Source: Gemmatimonadales bacterium
GTDB lineage: Bacteria; Gemmatimonadota; Gemmatimonadetes; Gemmatimonadales; GWC2-71-9
Length of the DNA stretch: 25,532 nt
Direction: 5' to 3'
NCBI GenBank assembly: GCA_020633775.1
Contig: JACKDA010000022.1
Span: 1 to 25,532 of the forward strand
Positions 14,684 to 21,701 of the stretch are shown one piece after another; positions within the stretch are counted from its first letter, which is position 1; each line of letters begins with the position of its first letter. The position numbers and the translations under genes are program-made. The notes beneath the pieces are model-generated. The model made no database searches. It was not told the origin of the DNA and saw only the letters and a list, made by a program, of their open reading frames with translations.

Positions 14684-15346
14684 ATGTCTGCTCGCACCAC
14701 CACGTCCCGCCGCGGTACCGCCCTCGTCTCCGCCCTCGTGGGCGTCGCCCTCGCCGGGGCGCTCTCGCTCACCGCCACCCGGCCCGTCAGCACCGCCGGT
14801 CAGCCGCAGCATGACGAGTGGCTCCGCAAGCTCGACGGCAAGCACCGGATGCTGTTCGATGCACCCGTCACGAACGGTGGCGTGCCCCTCGTCCACATGA
14901 TGAACTGGTACGACACCTACAACAGCGCCTACGGGGTCAAGGACGCCGACCTCGACGGTGTGCTGACGTTCTACGGGATGACCACCTTCCACGGCCTGAA
15001 CGACGCGATGTGGGCCAAGTACAACCTCGGCGCCGTCGTGGGAGAGACCGACGCCGACGGCAACCCGGCGACGGCGAATCCCTGGCGCGCCGCACCGCGC
15101 GCGCTGGGCATGACCCTGCCGCAGGCGTCGATCGAGACGCTGCAGGGGCGCGGCGCCACCTTCCTGCTGTGCAACAACGCCCTGACCTTCTTCGCAGGGC
15201 AGGTGGCACAGGCGCACGGCCTCGACCCGAAGGCGGTCTACGAGGAGATGAAGGCGAACATCCTGCCCGGCGTGACGCTGGTGCCGGGGATGGTGATCGC
15301 GATCGACCAGGCGCAGGAGGCGGGACTCTCCTACCACCGCCAGTAG
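14684..15346 (+). CDS. Exported DsrE-like protein
   Basis: A 220-residue protein. The N-terminus has a twin-Arg-containing charged start and hydrophobic stretch (SRRGTALVSALVGVALAGAL), so Tat or Sec export is likely. The rest resembles DsrE/DsrF-fold proteins: HMMNWYDTY, the segment GATFLLCNNALTFFAGQVAQAHGL with a single Cys where sulfur-carrying members have theirs, and the C-terminal LVPGMVIAIDQAQEAGLSY. DsrE-like proteins handle sulfur or act in unknown redox roles; here function is unassigned. AGGGAGG precedes the ATG. It is monocistronic: a terminator follows at once and the upstream gene is divergent. Confidence 0.65.
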   Translation: MSARTTTSRRGTALVSALVGVALAGALSLTATRPVSTAGQPQHDEWLRKLDGKHRMLFDAPVTNGGVPLVHMMNWYDTYNSAYGVKDADLDGVLTFYGMTTFHGLNDAMWAKYNLGAVVGETDADGNPATANPWRAAPRALGMTLPQASIETLQGRGATFLLCNNALTFFAGQVAQAHGLDPKAVYEEMKANILPGVTLVPGMVIAIDQAQEAGLSYHRQ

Positions 15347-15367
15347 CAGGATAGGGCGCTGCCCACC

Positions 15368-15402
15368 CGACGCGGGGCCGGTCTTCGATCGGTCCCGCGT
15401 CG
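15368..15402 (+). terminator. Terminator hairpin after the DsrE-like gene
   Basis: Arms of 16 bases (15368-15383 and 15387-15402) pair with two G-T wobbles around loop TTC, 22 bp after the stop. The downstream CGGCTATTGTTCC is moderately T-rich. Confidence 0.7.
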
Positions 15403-15472
15403 CGGCTATTGTTCCTGATGGAGTCTCGGCTCCACTGGCCCTGGCTCCTTCCTCTCTCAGGACCATGGCCTC

Positions 15473-17425
15473 ATGACCCGATATCCGATGATTCTGCTCG
15501 CGCTTGCTGCCGTCCCGGCGGCGGCGCAGCGTCCGTTGCCCCCGCTGCGCCCCCAGGCGCCGGTGGCCGATACCTCGATCTTCGCGCCGCTGGCGCACCC
15601 CCCCGCGAGCGAGACCCGCACCGGCGGCGGCAGTCCCGGGCACGCCTACTGGCAGAACCGCGCCGACTACGACATCGCGGCCTCGCTCGACACCGCGGCC
15701 CACCGGCTGACCGGCACCCTCACCCTCCGCTACACCAACAACGCCCCGGACACGCTGCGGTTCGTCTGGCTGCAGACCGAGCAGAACGCCTTCCGGTCCG
15801 GCTCGCTCAACTCGCTGATCTTCGCGCAGGACTCGCGCTTCGGCGCTCGCGGGTTCGACGGCGGCGACGTGATCACCCGGCTGGAGCAGGTGCTCGGCAC
15901 CGCGCGCGCGCCGCGTCGGGTCGCGCTCTCGTCCCGCGACGAGGGCACCGTCACGAAGGTCGACCTCGCCGAGCCGCTCGCGCCGGGTCGCACCGCCACG
16001 CTCGAGATCGCCTGGCACTTCACGATCCCCGAGCACGGCGCCGACCGGATGGGCTACGATGGCGCGCTCTTCGAGCTCGCCCAGTGGTTCCCGCGCATCG
16101 CGGTGTACGATGACATCGAGGGCTGGAACACCGACCCGTACCTCGGCCAGGGCGAGTTCTATCTGGACTACGGCACCTACACCCTCGCGCTGACCGTCCC
16201 GACGGGCTACGTCGTCGCCGCCACCGGCGCGCTCGTCAATCCCCGCGAGGTGCTGACGCCGACGCAGATCCGCCGCCTCGCGCTGGCGGCGACGTCGGAC
16301 ACCACCATCCGGATCATCACCGCGGAGGAGCTCGCGAGCGGCGCCGCGCGCCCGGGGCGCACCGGCACGCTGACCTGGCGGTTCCGCGCCGAGAACGTGC
16401 GCGACGCGGTCTGGGCGGCGTCGCCCGAGTTCCAGTGGGATGCCTCGAGCTGGAACGGCATCCTGGCGATGGCGTACTACCGCCCCAGCGCCGCCGTGAA
16501 CTGGTACGACGCCGCCGACCAGTCGCGGATGTCGATCCAGGAATACTCGGAACGCTGGTTCCCGTACCCGTGGCCGCACATCTCCGCGGTGGAGGGGCCG
16601 ATCAGCGGGATGGAGTACCCGATGATCGCGATGGAGAACCGGAGCCGCGACGTGCAGGACCTGTACAACGTCGTCACCCATGAGATCGGGCACATGTGGT
16701 TCCCGATGCTGGTGGGGTCGAACGAACGGCGGCACATGTGGCAGGACGAGGGATTCAACACCTTCATCAACACTTTCTCCGAGGCGCGCCGCTACCCGGA
16801 CGCGGGCGACCAGATGGCCCGCGCGGCCCAGGAGCGCGGCATCATCGAGCAGGTGATGCGCGCCGGTGTCGACCAGCCGGTCGAGATCGCGCCGGACCGG
16901 ATCGCCCCGAACTTCCTCGGCCTGTCGGCGTACCTGAAGCCCAGCGTCGGGCTGCAGCTGCTCCGCCAGGAGATCCTCGGGCCCGAGGCGTTCGATGACG
17001 CCTTCCGGGCCTACATCGCCCGCTGGGTGTACCGCCACCCGACGCCCACCGACTTCTTCCGCACGATGGAGGACGTCTCGGGCCGTCGGCTCGACTGGTT
17101 CTGGCGGGGCTGGTTCCTCGAGAACGCGCGGTTCGACCAGTCGGTCGATTCCGTGGCGGTGAGCCGGACCGGCGACGTGCAGCAGGTGCAGGTGCGCTTC
17201 GGCAACCGCGAGCGCGGGGTGCTGCCGATCCGGGCCCGATTCACCTTCGATGATGGCACGACCGAGGAGATGACCTATCCGGCGGAGGTCTGGAGCACGA
17301 ACAGCCGCAGCTACCTGCGGACCTACCGCTTCACGGGGAAGCAGCTCACCCGGATCGAGCTCGACCCGGACGCACGACTGGTGGACATCGACCGCAGCAA
17401 CAACGCCTGGCGCGCCGGTGGCTGA
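15473..17425 (+). CDS. Exported M1-family metallopeptidase
   Basis: A 650-residue zinc aminopeptidase-family protein. A signal peptide (MTRYPMILLALAAVPAAAQ) is followed by a Pro-rich linker and the M1 beta-saddle domain. The substrate-binding motif is GMEYP (Glu381), equivalent to the GxMEN loop. The zinc site is HEIGH (His403, Glu404, His407) with the third ligand Glu426 in WQDEGFNTF, giving the expected HExxH-x18-E. The C-terminal region is shorter than in classical aminopeptidase N, as in many exported bacterial M1 proteins. It likely trims peptides in the periplasm or outside the cell. Its TGA abuts the stop of the convergent arsR gene directly. Confidence 0.95.
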   Translation: MTRYPMILLALAAVPAAAQRPLPPLRPQAPVADTSIFAPLAHPPASETRTGGGSPGHAYWQNRADYDIAASLDTAAHRLTGTLTLRYTNNAPDTLRFVWLQTEQNAFRSGSLNSLIFAQDSRFGARGFDGGDVITRLEQVLGTARAPRRVALSSRDEGTVTKVDLAEPLAPGRTATLEIAWHFTIPEHGADRMGYDGALFELAQWFPRIAVYDDIEGWNTDPYLGQGEFYLDYGTYTLALTVPTGYVVAATGALVNPREVLTPTQIRRLALAATSDTTIRIITAEELASGAARPGRTGTLTWRFRAENVRDAVWAASPEFQWDASSWNGILAMAYYRPSAAVNWYDAADQSRMSIQEYSERWFPYPWPHISAVEGPISGMEYPMIAMENRSRDVQDLYNVVTHEIGHMWFPMLVGSNERRHMWQDEGFNTFINTFSEARRYPDAGDQMARAAQERGIIEQVMRAGVDQPVEIAPDRIAPNFLGLSAYLKPSVGLQLLRQEILGPEAFDDAFRAYIARWVYRHPTPTDFFRTMEDVSGRRLDWFWRGWFLENARFDQSVDSVAVSRTGDVQQVQVRFGNRERGVLPIRARFTFDDGTTEEMTYPAEVWSTNSRSYLRTYRFTGKQLTRIELDPDARLVDIDRSNNAWRAGG

Positions 17426-17752
17426 TCAGCGCACCGCCCGGACGATCGCCTCGGCGTCGCGCTGCAGGCGGCCGCAGACCAGGTCGCACAGGTCGTACAC
17501 GCCCGGGTCGGCCACGGCGTAGTGCACGAAGGTTCCCTCCCGCCGCCGGGACACCAGCCCGGCGGCGTGGAGGACGCCGAGGTGCCGCGACACGTTCGCC
17601 TGACCGTGTCCGGTCGCCTCGACCAGCTCGCCCACCGTCTGCTCGCCCTTGCGGAGGGCGTCCAGCAGGGCGAGTCGCACCGGTTCGCCGAGGGCGCGGA
17701 ACCGCTCCGCGACCTGCTCGAGGAGCACCGGCGGCATCTCCTCCCGCGGCAT
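17426..17752 (-). CDS. ArsR-family transcriptional regulator
   Basis: A 108-residue winged-helix regulator. The recognition helix region is GQANVSRHLGVLHAAGLV and the wing is RREGTFVHYAV, both standard for ArsR/SmtB. The C-terminal helix carries two cysteines, Cys89 and Cys93, in DLCDLVCG. The N-terminal cysteine of sulfide sensors BigR/SqrR is not present at the equivalent position, so any thiol switch would have to use Cys89/Cys93. It is the last gene of the leftward tauE - dioxygenase/rhodanese - arsR operon, its ATG one base after the previous stop. By context it probably represses this operon in the absence of reactive sulfur, but its operator is not identified. Confidence 0.88.
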   Translation of the reverse strand: MPREEMPPVLLEQVAERFRALGEPVRLALLDALRKGEQTVGELVEATGHGQANVSRHLGVLHAAGLVSRRREGTFVHYAVADPGVYDLCDLVCGRLQRDAEAIVRAVR

Positions 17753-17753
17753 G

Positions 17754-19151
17754 CTACTCCACTCCCGCGGTGGCGCGGGCCCAGCCGGCGTACCCGGCCG
17801 TCAGGTCCACGACGTCGGTGAAGCCCATCCGCTCGAGCACCGAGGCGCCGATCGCCGATCGGGTCCCCGCCTGGCAATGGATCGCGAGCGGCGTGTCCCG
17901 GGGCAGGTCCGCGAGCGTGGCCGTGACGGTGCCGAGCGGGTGGTGTTCGGCCCCGGGGATGTGGCCGGCGGTCCACTCGTTCGGCTCGCGCAGGTCGATG
18001 ATCCGCCGTCCGCCTTCCGCCAGCCCGACCGCGTCGGTGATCTCGCCGACGCGCCCACTGGCCACTCCTGGCTGGGCGGCGAGGTCGTTCGCGTCGAACA
18101 TTCCCGTCACGCGATCGAGGCCGATCGAGGCCAGGGCCCGTTGTGCCTCGACGGCATCCGCGGTCGAGTCGGCGATGAGGGCGATCGGGGCCTCGTACGA
18201 GAGCAGCCAGCCGGCCCATGTCGTGAACGCCTTGATGAGCGGGATGTTGAGCGTGCCGGGGAGATGGGCGTCCCGGTACGCCCCCGCCGGCCGCACATCG
18301 ACGACCGCGCCTTCGGCAAGGGCCGCCGGCAGGTCCCGCCACGGCAGCGGCGCGGGAGCGCCGCGCGCACCGAGGATCGGTGCGCCGACCTTGTTCAGGT
18401 GCTTCATCATCGCGAAGTACGCGGGTGGCGTCGGCTGCCCCTCGAGCACCGCCGCCACGAAGGCGGCCTCGTCCGCGATGCCGAACGCCCAGTTGGTGCG
18501 GCGTTCGTAGCCGAGAGTCGAGGTGGGCATCGCGCCGAGCGCCTTGCCACAGGCGCTCCCCGCGCCGTGCCCGGGCCAGATCTGCAGGTGGTCCGGCAGG
18601 TCGGCGAGTTGCTGCAACGACCGGAAGAGCTGGCGTGCGCCGACCTCCATCGTGCCGACGACCTTCGCCGCCTTCTCCAGCAGGTCGGGCCGGCCGACAT
18701 CCCCGACGAAGACGAAGTCGCCGGTGACCATCGCGACCGGCTCCTCGCTGCGCGCCGTGTCGGTCACGAGGAACGCGAGATGCTCCGGGGTGTGACCCGG
18801 GGTGTGCCACGCCGCGATCCGAACCCCGCCGAGGACGATCGTGTCGCGATCGTGCAGGAGCGTGGCCCCGGCCTCCGCGGCGTAGCCGTACTGCCAGTCC
18901 GGTCCGCCCTCCGCCGAGAGCAGCAGCTCGGCGCCGGTGGCTGCCGCGAGTTCGCGTGCGCCCGAGACGAAGTCGGCATGGATGTGCGTCTCGGTCACCT
19001 TCGCGATCCGCATCCCCTCCGCACGGGCCGCCTCGAGGATCGGTGCGATGTCGCGCGGCGGGTCGATCACCAGCGCATCGCCGGTGCGCTGGCAGCCGAT
19101 CAGGTAGGCGGCCTGGGCGAGGCGGTCATCATAGAAGCGGCGCACGAGCAT
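17754..19151 (-). CDS. Persulfide dioxygenase-rhodanese fusion (CstB-like)
   Basis: A 465-residue fusion. Residues 1-245 or so form a metallo-beta-lactamase-fold persulfide dioxygenase of the ETHE1/Blh type: THIHADF (His56, His58, Asp60), AWHTPGHTPEHL and TGDFVFVGDVGRPDL supply the Fe ligands, and IWPGHGAGSACGK follows. Two rhodanese-like domains come next. The first (about 275-355) has no Cys in its loop and is probably structural; the second has an intact loop HCQAGTRSA with Cys426. CstB-type fusions oxidise persulfides to sulfite and convert it to thiosulfate. ATG 19151 is chosen because AAGGAG precedes it. It sits between tauE and arsR, the standard neighbours of such genes. Cytoplasmic. 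Confidence 0.92.
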   Translation of the reverse strand: MLVRRFYDDRLAQAAYLIGCQRTGDALVIDPPRDIAPILEAARAEGMRIAKVTETHIHADFVSGARELAAATGAELLLSAEGGPDWQYGYAAEAGATLLHDRDTIVLGGVRIAAWHTPGHTPEHLAFLVTDTARSEEPVAMVTGDFVFVGDVGRPDLLEKAAKVVGTMEVGARQLFRSLQQLADLPDHLQIWPGHGAGSACGKALGAMPTSTLGYERRTNWAFGIADEAAFVAAVLEGQPTPPAYFAMMKHLNKVGAPILGARGAPAPLPWRDLPAALAEGAVVDVRPAGAYRDAHLPGTLNIPLIKAFTTWAGWLLSYEAPIALIADSTADAVEAQRALASIGLDRVTGMFDANDLAAQPGVASGRVGEITDAVGLAEGGRRIIDLREPNEWTAGHIPGAEHHPLGTVTATLADLPRDTPLAIHCQAGTRSAIGASVLERMGFTDVVDLTAGYAGWARATAGVE

Positions 19152-19187
19152 GGGACGGCTCTCCTTGGTGGACGGCATCGATGAAAC

Positions 19188-19220
19188 AGTCGTGAGTCGT
19201 GAGTCCTGAGTCGTGAGGTG
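19188..19220. repeat. Dispersed repeat, copy 2 (tauE-dioxygenase gap)
   Basis: Built from AGTCGTGAG and AGTCCTGAG words in tandem, the same family as copies near 1331 and 23271. Unlike those, it has no matching complementary arm nearby, so it is a half or decayed copy. Confidence 0.65.
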
Positions 19221-19235
19221 GAGTAGCGCGTCGCG

Positions 19236-19274
19236 CTTCTCGCTTCTCTCTTCTCGCTTCTCTCTTCTCTCTTC
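19236..19274. repeat. Heptamer tandem repeat CTTCTCK, 5.5 units
   Basis: Units at 19236, 19243, 19250, 19257, 19264 and a partial at 19271 read CTTCTCG, CTTCTCT, CTTCTCG, CTTCTCT, CTTCTCT, CTTC. On the tauE strand it is a GA-rich tract that begins on the tauE stop codon and ends about 85 bases before the next gene. It is a candidate length-variable locus. Confidence 0.75.
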
Positions 19275-20028
19275 AAAGCTCCTGCACGAGCATGAACGCC
19301 CCGACGAGCAACAGCAGGCCGGCGAACGCGCGGCTGAGCGTCGCCGACGAGACACGGGGCGCCAGTCGGGTGCCGATCGCCATCCCCACGAGCGCCGCGA
19401 CGGTCACCAGGGCCGTCAACCGGAGGTCGAGGGTGCTGCGTCCCCACCAGCCGGCCGAGGCGGCGCCGGTGTTGAGCGCGATCACGGCGAGCGAGGTGGC
19501 GGTCGCCTCGGGCATCGCCAGCCCGAGGACACCGACCAGCGCGGGGACGATCAAGAAGCCGCCCCCGACCCCCACCAGTCCCGTCAGGGTCCCGACGGCG
19601 AGCGCGGCAATGACGAGCCGGACGGGCGACGCCTTCGCGTCCGCATCGACAGGAGTGCCGGGTGTCGCGCGACGTGCGGCCCGGCGCCACATCAGGGTCG
19701 CCGCGACCAGCATCACCCCGGTGAACAGCAGCAACCGCGGTCGATCGGGGATGTCGGCGCCGAGGCGTGCCGCCGCGAACGACGCCACCATCGTCCCGAC
19801 GGCGAAGATCGCGGCGGTCCTGAGGGCGAGCTGCCCCCGGCGCCAGCGGGTCCATGCGCCGACGGCCGCGGCCGCCCCCACCACCGGGAGCGACATCGGG
19901 ACCGCCTCGCTCGCCGGGAGGCCGAGGAGGTGGACCAGCACCGGGACGGCGAGGATCGACCCGCCGCCGCCCAGCATGCCGAGCGAGATGCCGACGGCCA
20001 CGAAGCCGAGGAGCCCGAGGGCCATCAT
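19273..20028 (-). CDS. TauE/SafE-family sulfite/sulfur anion exporter
   Basis: A 251-residue polytopic membrane protein in two inverted halves. The first contains LGMLGGGGSILAVPVLVHLLGLP and the second LTGLVGVGGGFLIVPALVGVLGL, the paired glycine-rich motifs of TauE/SafE carriers. About eight hydrophobic segments are evident. The family exports sulfite, sulfoacetate and related anions across the inner membrane. In front of a persulfide dioxygenase-rhodanese gene, its likely job is to remove sulfite or thiosulfate made by that enzyme. Two ATGs are adjacent (20028 and 20025). There is no clear Shine-Dalgarno. It is first in the operon, with a promoter at 20081-20109. Confidence 0.9.
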   Translation of the reverse strand: MMALGLLGFVAVGISLGMLGGGGSILAVPVLVHLLGLPASEAVPMSLPVVGAAAAVGAWTRWRRGQLALRTAAIFAVGTMVASFAAARLGADIPDRPRLLLFTGVMLVAATLMWRRAARRATPGTPVDADAKASPVRLVIAALAVGTLTGLVGVGGGFLIVPALVGVLGLAMPEATATSLAVIALNTGAASAGWWGRSTLDLRLTALVTVAALVGMAIGTRLAPRVSSATLSRAFAGLLLLVGAFMLVQEL

Positions 20029-20073
20029 CGGGAGGTCACGCAGGACGGGGATGGGACGCCATATATAATCACG

Positions 20074-20086
20074 TACTCAAATAGTA
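20074..20086. promoter_or_regulatory. TACT-N5-AGTA operator candidate, tauE/marR divergent region
   Basis: TACT-CAAAT-AGTA, a 13-bp dyad in a locally AT-rich segment, overlaps the -10 box of the leftward tauE promoter. The same TACT-N5-AGTA dyad recurs at 20688-20700. Read on the minus strand, site 1 also shares the following NNTGATT with site 2. Confidence 0.6.
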
Positions 20087-20109
20087 ATAATCGGCACTCA
20101 AGGTGGCAA
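20081..20109 (-). promoter_or_regulatory. Sigma70-type promoter for tauE operon
   Basis: On the minus strand, TTGCCA (20109-20104) and TACTAT (20086-20081) are separated by exactly 17 bases. The -10 box lies within the TACT-N5-AGTA dyad, so binding there would block transcription of tauE, the dioxygenase fusion and arsR. Confidence 0.6.
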
Positions 20110-20112
20110 GGA

Positions 20113-20143
20113 TTGACCGGGTGGGGTGGCGGCGGCACCCTTC
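20113..20143 (+). promoter_or_regulatory. Candidate TTG-N20-box promoter for marR
   Basis: TTG at 20113-20115 and CACCCTTC at 20136-20143 have the same 20-base spacing as the TTG/TACCTTCA pair before the small exported copper-island protein, and the ATG follows five bases later. The box is one step weaker (CA for TA). Pattern match only. Confidence 0.25.
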
Positions 20144-20148
20144 CGCCC

Positions 20149-20649
20149 ATGTCCACCCCACTCGACGTGACCCGGATCCACACCGAGATCAAGCAGGGCC
20201 AACCGTTCCGCAGCGCGGCCCAGGAGGCGATGGTGGCGATCGCCCGGACGGCCAGCATGGTCGAGCGCCAGAGCTCGCGCGTGCTGGGGCGGTTCGGTCT
20301 CTCCACCGCGCAGTACAACGTCCTCCGGATCCTCCGGGGCGCCGGGACGGCGGGATTGCCGACCCTCGCGATCCGTGAGCGGCTGATCGATCCGGCGGCG
20401 GCGATCACCCGGCTCGTCGACAAGCTCGACCGGGCCGGGCTGCTCGAGCGGGAGCGGACCTCGACCGACCGCCGCCAGGTCACCTGCCGGATCACCCCGG
20501 CCGGTCTCGACCTGCTGACCCAGGTCGACCCCGAGGTGGAGCGGCTGGCCAGCGCCCTGGCCGACGCCCTCGGCGTCGAGGAACTCACCGACTTCAATCG
20601 CAAGCTCGATCGGTTCCGGGCCGGACTGCGGGTCGGCGGCTGCGGGTAG
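20149..20649 (+). CDS. MarR-family transcriptional regulator
   Basis: A 166-residue winged-helix regulator. The core reads LGRFGLSTAQYNVLRILRG (helices 1-2), LAIRERLIDPAAAITRLVDKLDRAGLLERE (HTH and recognition helix) and STDRRQVTCRITPAGLDLL (wing), the classic MarR pattern with the DRR signature. Cys113 lies in the wing and Cys165 is next to last, so thiol-based sensing is possible but unproven. It is divergent from tauE and upstream of doxX; a TACT-N5-AGTA dyad overlaps promoters on both sides, making it the best candidate for the binding protein. The start follows a good match to the family N-terminus; no Shine-Dalgarno is seen. Confidence 0.92.
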   Translation: MSTPLDVTRIHTEIKQGQPFRSAAQEAMVAIARTASMVERQSSRVLGRFGLSTAQYNVLRILRGAGTAGLPTLAIRERLIDPAAAITRLVDKLDRAGLLERERTSTDRRQVTCRITPAGLDLLTQVDPEVERLASALADALGVEELTDFNRKLDRFRAGLRVGGCG

Positions 20650-20687
20650 CAGCAGGGTGGGGCCTGGCAAGACGGGGTTTGGCCAGA

Positions 20688-20700
20688 TACTTGACTAGTA
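20688..20700. promoter_or_regulatory. TACT-N5-AGTA operator candidate, doxX promoter
   Basis: TACT-TGACT-AGTA covers the -35 box of the doxX promoter and matches the dyad at 20074-20086 in half-sites and spacing. A bound repressor would exclude RNA polymerase. Confidence 0.6.
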
Positions 20701-20719
20701 AATGATTTGCAGGTATACT
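20691..20719 (+). promoter_or_regulatory. Strong sigma70 promoter for doxX
   Basis: TTGACT (20691-20696) and TATACT (20714-20719) are spaced by exactly 17 bases, near consensus and the best promoter match in the window. It leaves a leader of about 50 bases before doxX. Confidence 0.8.
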
Positions 20720-20775
20720 CAGTGTGTCGGGAGGGGAGACCCCTTCCCGCGGACCATGTCGCCAAGGAGCTCGCG

Positions 20776-21219
20776 ATGTTCGACCGCCTCACCCGTACCA
20801 CCGACAGCGTCGTCCCCACCCTCGCCCGGGTCGCCCTCGGGCTGGTCATCCTCCCGCACGGTCTCCAGAAGGCCTTCGGCCTCTTCGGCGGTGCCGGGTT
20901 CGACAACTCGGTCGCCTTCCTGGGCACCCTCGGTATCCCCGCGGCCGTTGCGGCGCTGGTGATCGCCATCGAGGTGCTTGGCGGGCTGGCACTGCTGATT
21001 GGCGGACTCGGCCGGGCCGCCGCGGCCGGCGTGGCCGCCGTGATGCTCGGCGCCGTGCTGACCGTGCACCGGGGGCAGTTCTTCATGAACTGGACCGGCA
21101 CCGCGGCCGGCGAGGGGTACGAGTTCCACATCCTGGCGATCACCCTGGCGGCGATCGTGATCGTGGCCGGGAGCGGGCGCTGGTCGCTTGACCGGCAGCT
21201 CTCGACCTCGCGCAACTGA
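20776..21219 (+). CDS. DoxX-family membrane protein
   Basis: A 147-residue protein with four hydrophobic segments and the family motifs VALGLVILPHGLQKAFGLFGG, GIPAAVAALVIAIEVLGGLALLIGG and the C-terminal FFMNWTGTAAGEGYEFHILAI. DoxX proteins include a subunit of archaeal thiosulfate:quinone oxidoreductase and bacterial redox-stress proteins (for example MhqP/CatD-like). Near sulfur-detoxification genes a role in quinone or thiol redox balance is plausible but inferred. ATG 20776 is chosen over an upstream ATG at 20707 because AAGGAG precedes it and the upstream extension would overlap the -10 box. It is probably cotranscribed with the SnoaL-like gene 50 bp downstream. Confidence 0.88.
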   Translation: MFDRLTRTTDSVVPTLARVALGLVILPHGLQKAFGLFGGAGFDNSVAFLGTLGIPAAVAALVIAIEVLGGLALLIGGLGRAAAAGVAAVMLGAVLTVHRGQFFMNWTGTAAGEGYEFHILAITLAAIVIVAGSGRWSLDRQLSTSRN

Positions 21220-21269
21220 TGTCCTCGTCCTCACGGACCGCATTCTCATCCACCGAAGGAGCAGACCTC

Positions 21270-21641
21270 ATGACCACCACCACCCTGACCACCCGCGAGG
21301 CCGTCGCGGAGCTCGTCAACGGCGTGCTCTCCGGCAAGGCGATGGAGATGTTCGACCGGTTCTACGCCGAGCAGGTCTCGATGCAGGAGAACAACAACGA
21401 GCCGACGGTCGGCAAGGCCGCCAACCGGGCGCGCGAGGAGAAGTTCTTCGGCAGCCTCGAGGCCTTCCACGGCGGGAGCGCCCCGGTGGTCCTCGTCGAC
21501 GGCGACCGCGCGATGATCAACTGGGTCTTCGACGTCACCTTCAAGGGCGGCGGCCGGGTCACGATGGACCAGGTGGCCGTGCAGCAGTGGCAGGACGGGC
21601 AGATCGTCTCGGAGAAGTTCTACTACGACACCGCGTCCTGA
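21270..21641 (+). CDS. SnoaL-like / NTF2-fold protein
   Basis: A 123-residue protein with the pattern of the NTF2-like superfamily: an N-terminal helix (TREAVAELVNGVLSGKAMEMFDRFYAEQVSMQENN), an acidic/aromatic loop, and repeated beta-strands (AMINWVFDVTFKGGGRVTMDQVAVQQWQDGQIVSEKFYYD). Such proteins range from polyketide cyclases to ring-hydroxylating accessory and stress proteins, so substrate cannot be given. AAGGAG lies eight bases before the ATG at 21270; a frame-compatible ATG at 21219 would overlap the doxX stop. It shares the doxX promoter and is followed by a strong terminator. Confidence 0.85.
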   Translation: MTTTTLTTREAVAELVNGVLSGKAMEMFDRFYAEQVSMQENNNEPTVGKAANRAREEKFFGSLEAFHGGSAPVVLVDGDRAMINWVFDVTFKGGGRVTMDQVAVQQWQDGQIVSEKFYYDTAS

Positions 21642-21660
21642 GCGGACCGGCATCGTCGAG

Positions 21661-21693
21661 CGCGCCGCCGGGGCCCACGGTCCCGGCGGCGCG
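21661..21693. terminator. Bidirectional terminator between SnoaL-like and nuclease genes
   Basis: A 12-bp perfect GC stem (21661-21672 with 21682-21693) with a 9-base loop, 19 bp after the SnoaL-like stop and 8 bp from the stop of the convergent nuclease gene. TT follows on the plus strand. Confidence 0.7.
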
Positions 21694-21701
21694 TTGCCGC
21701 G

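Noticed and set aside
14498..17038. Upstream extension of the S41 peptidase frame across the M1 gene on the other strand
   Set aside because: The S41 protein has its own signal peptide and ribosome-binding site at 14497; the extension is low-complexity shadow sequence over a clear M1 peptidase.
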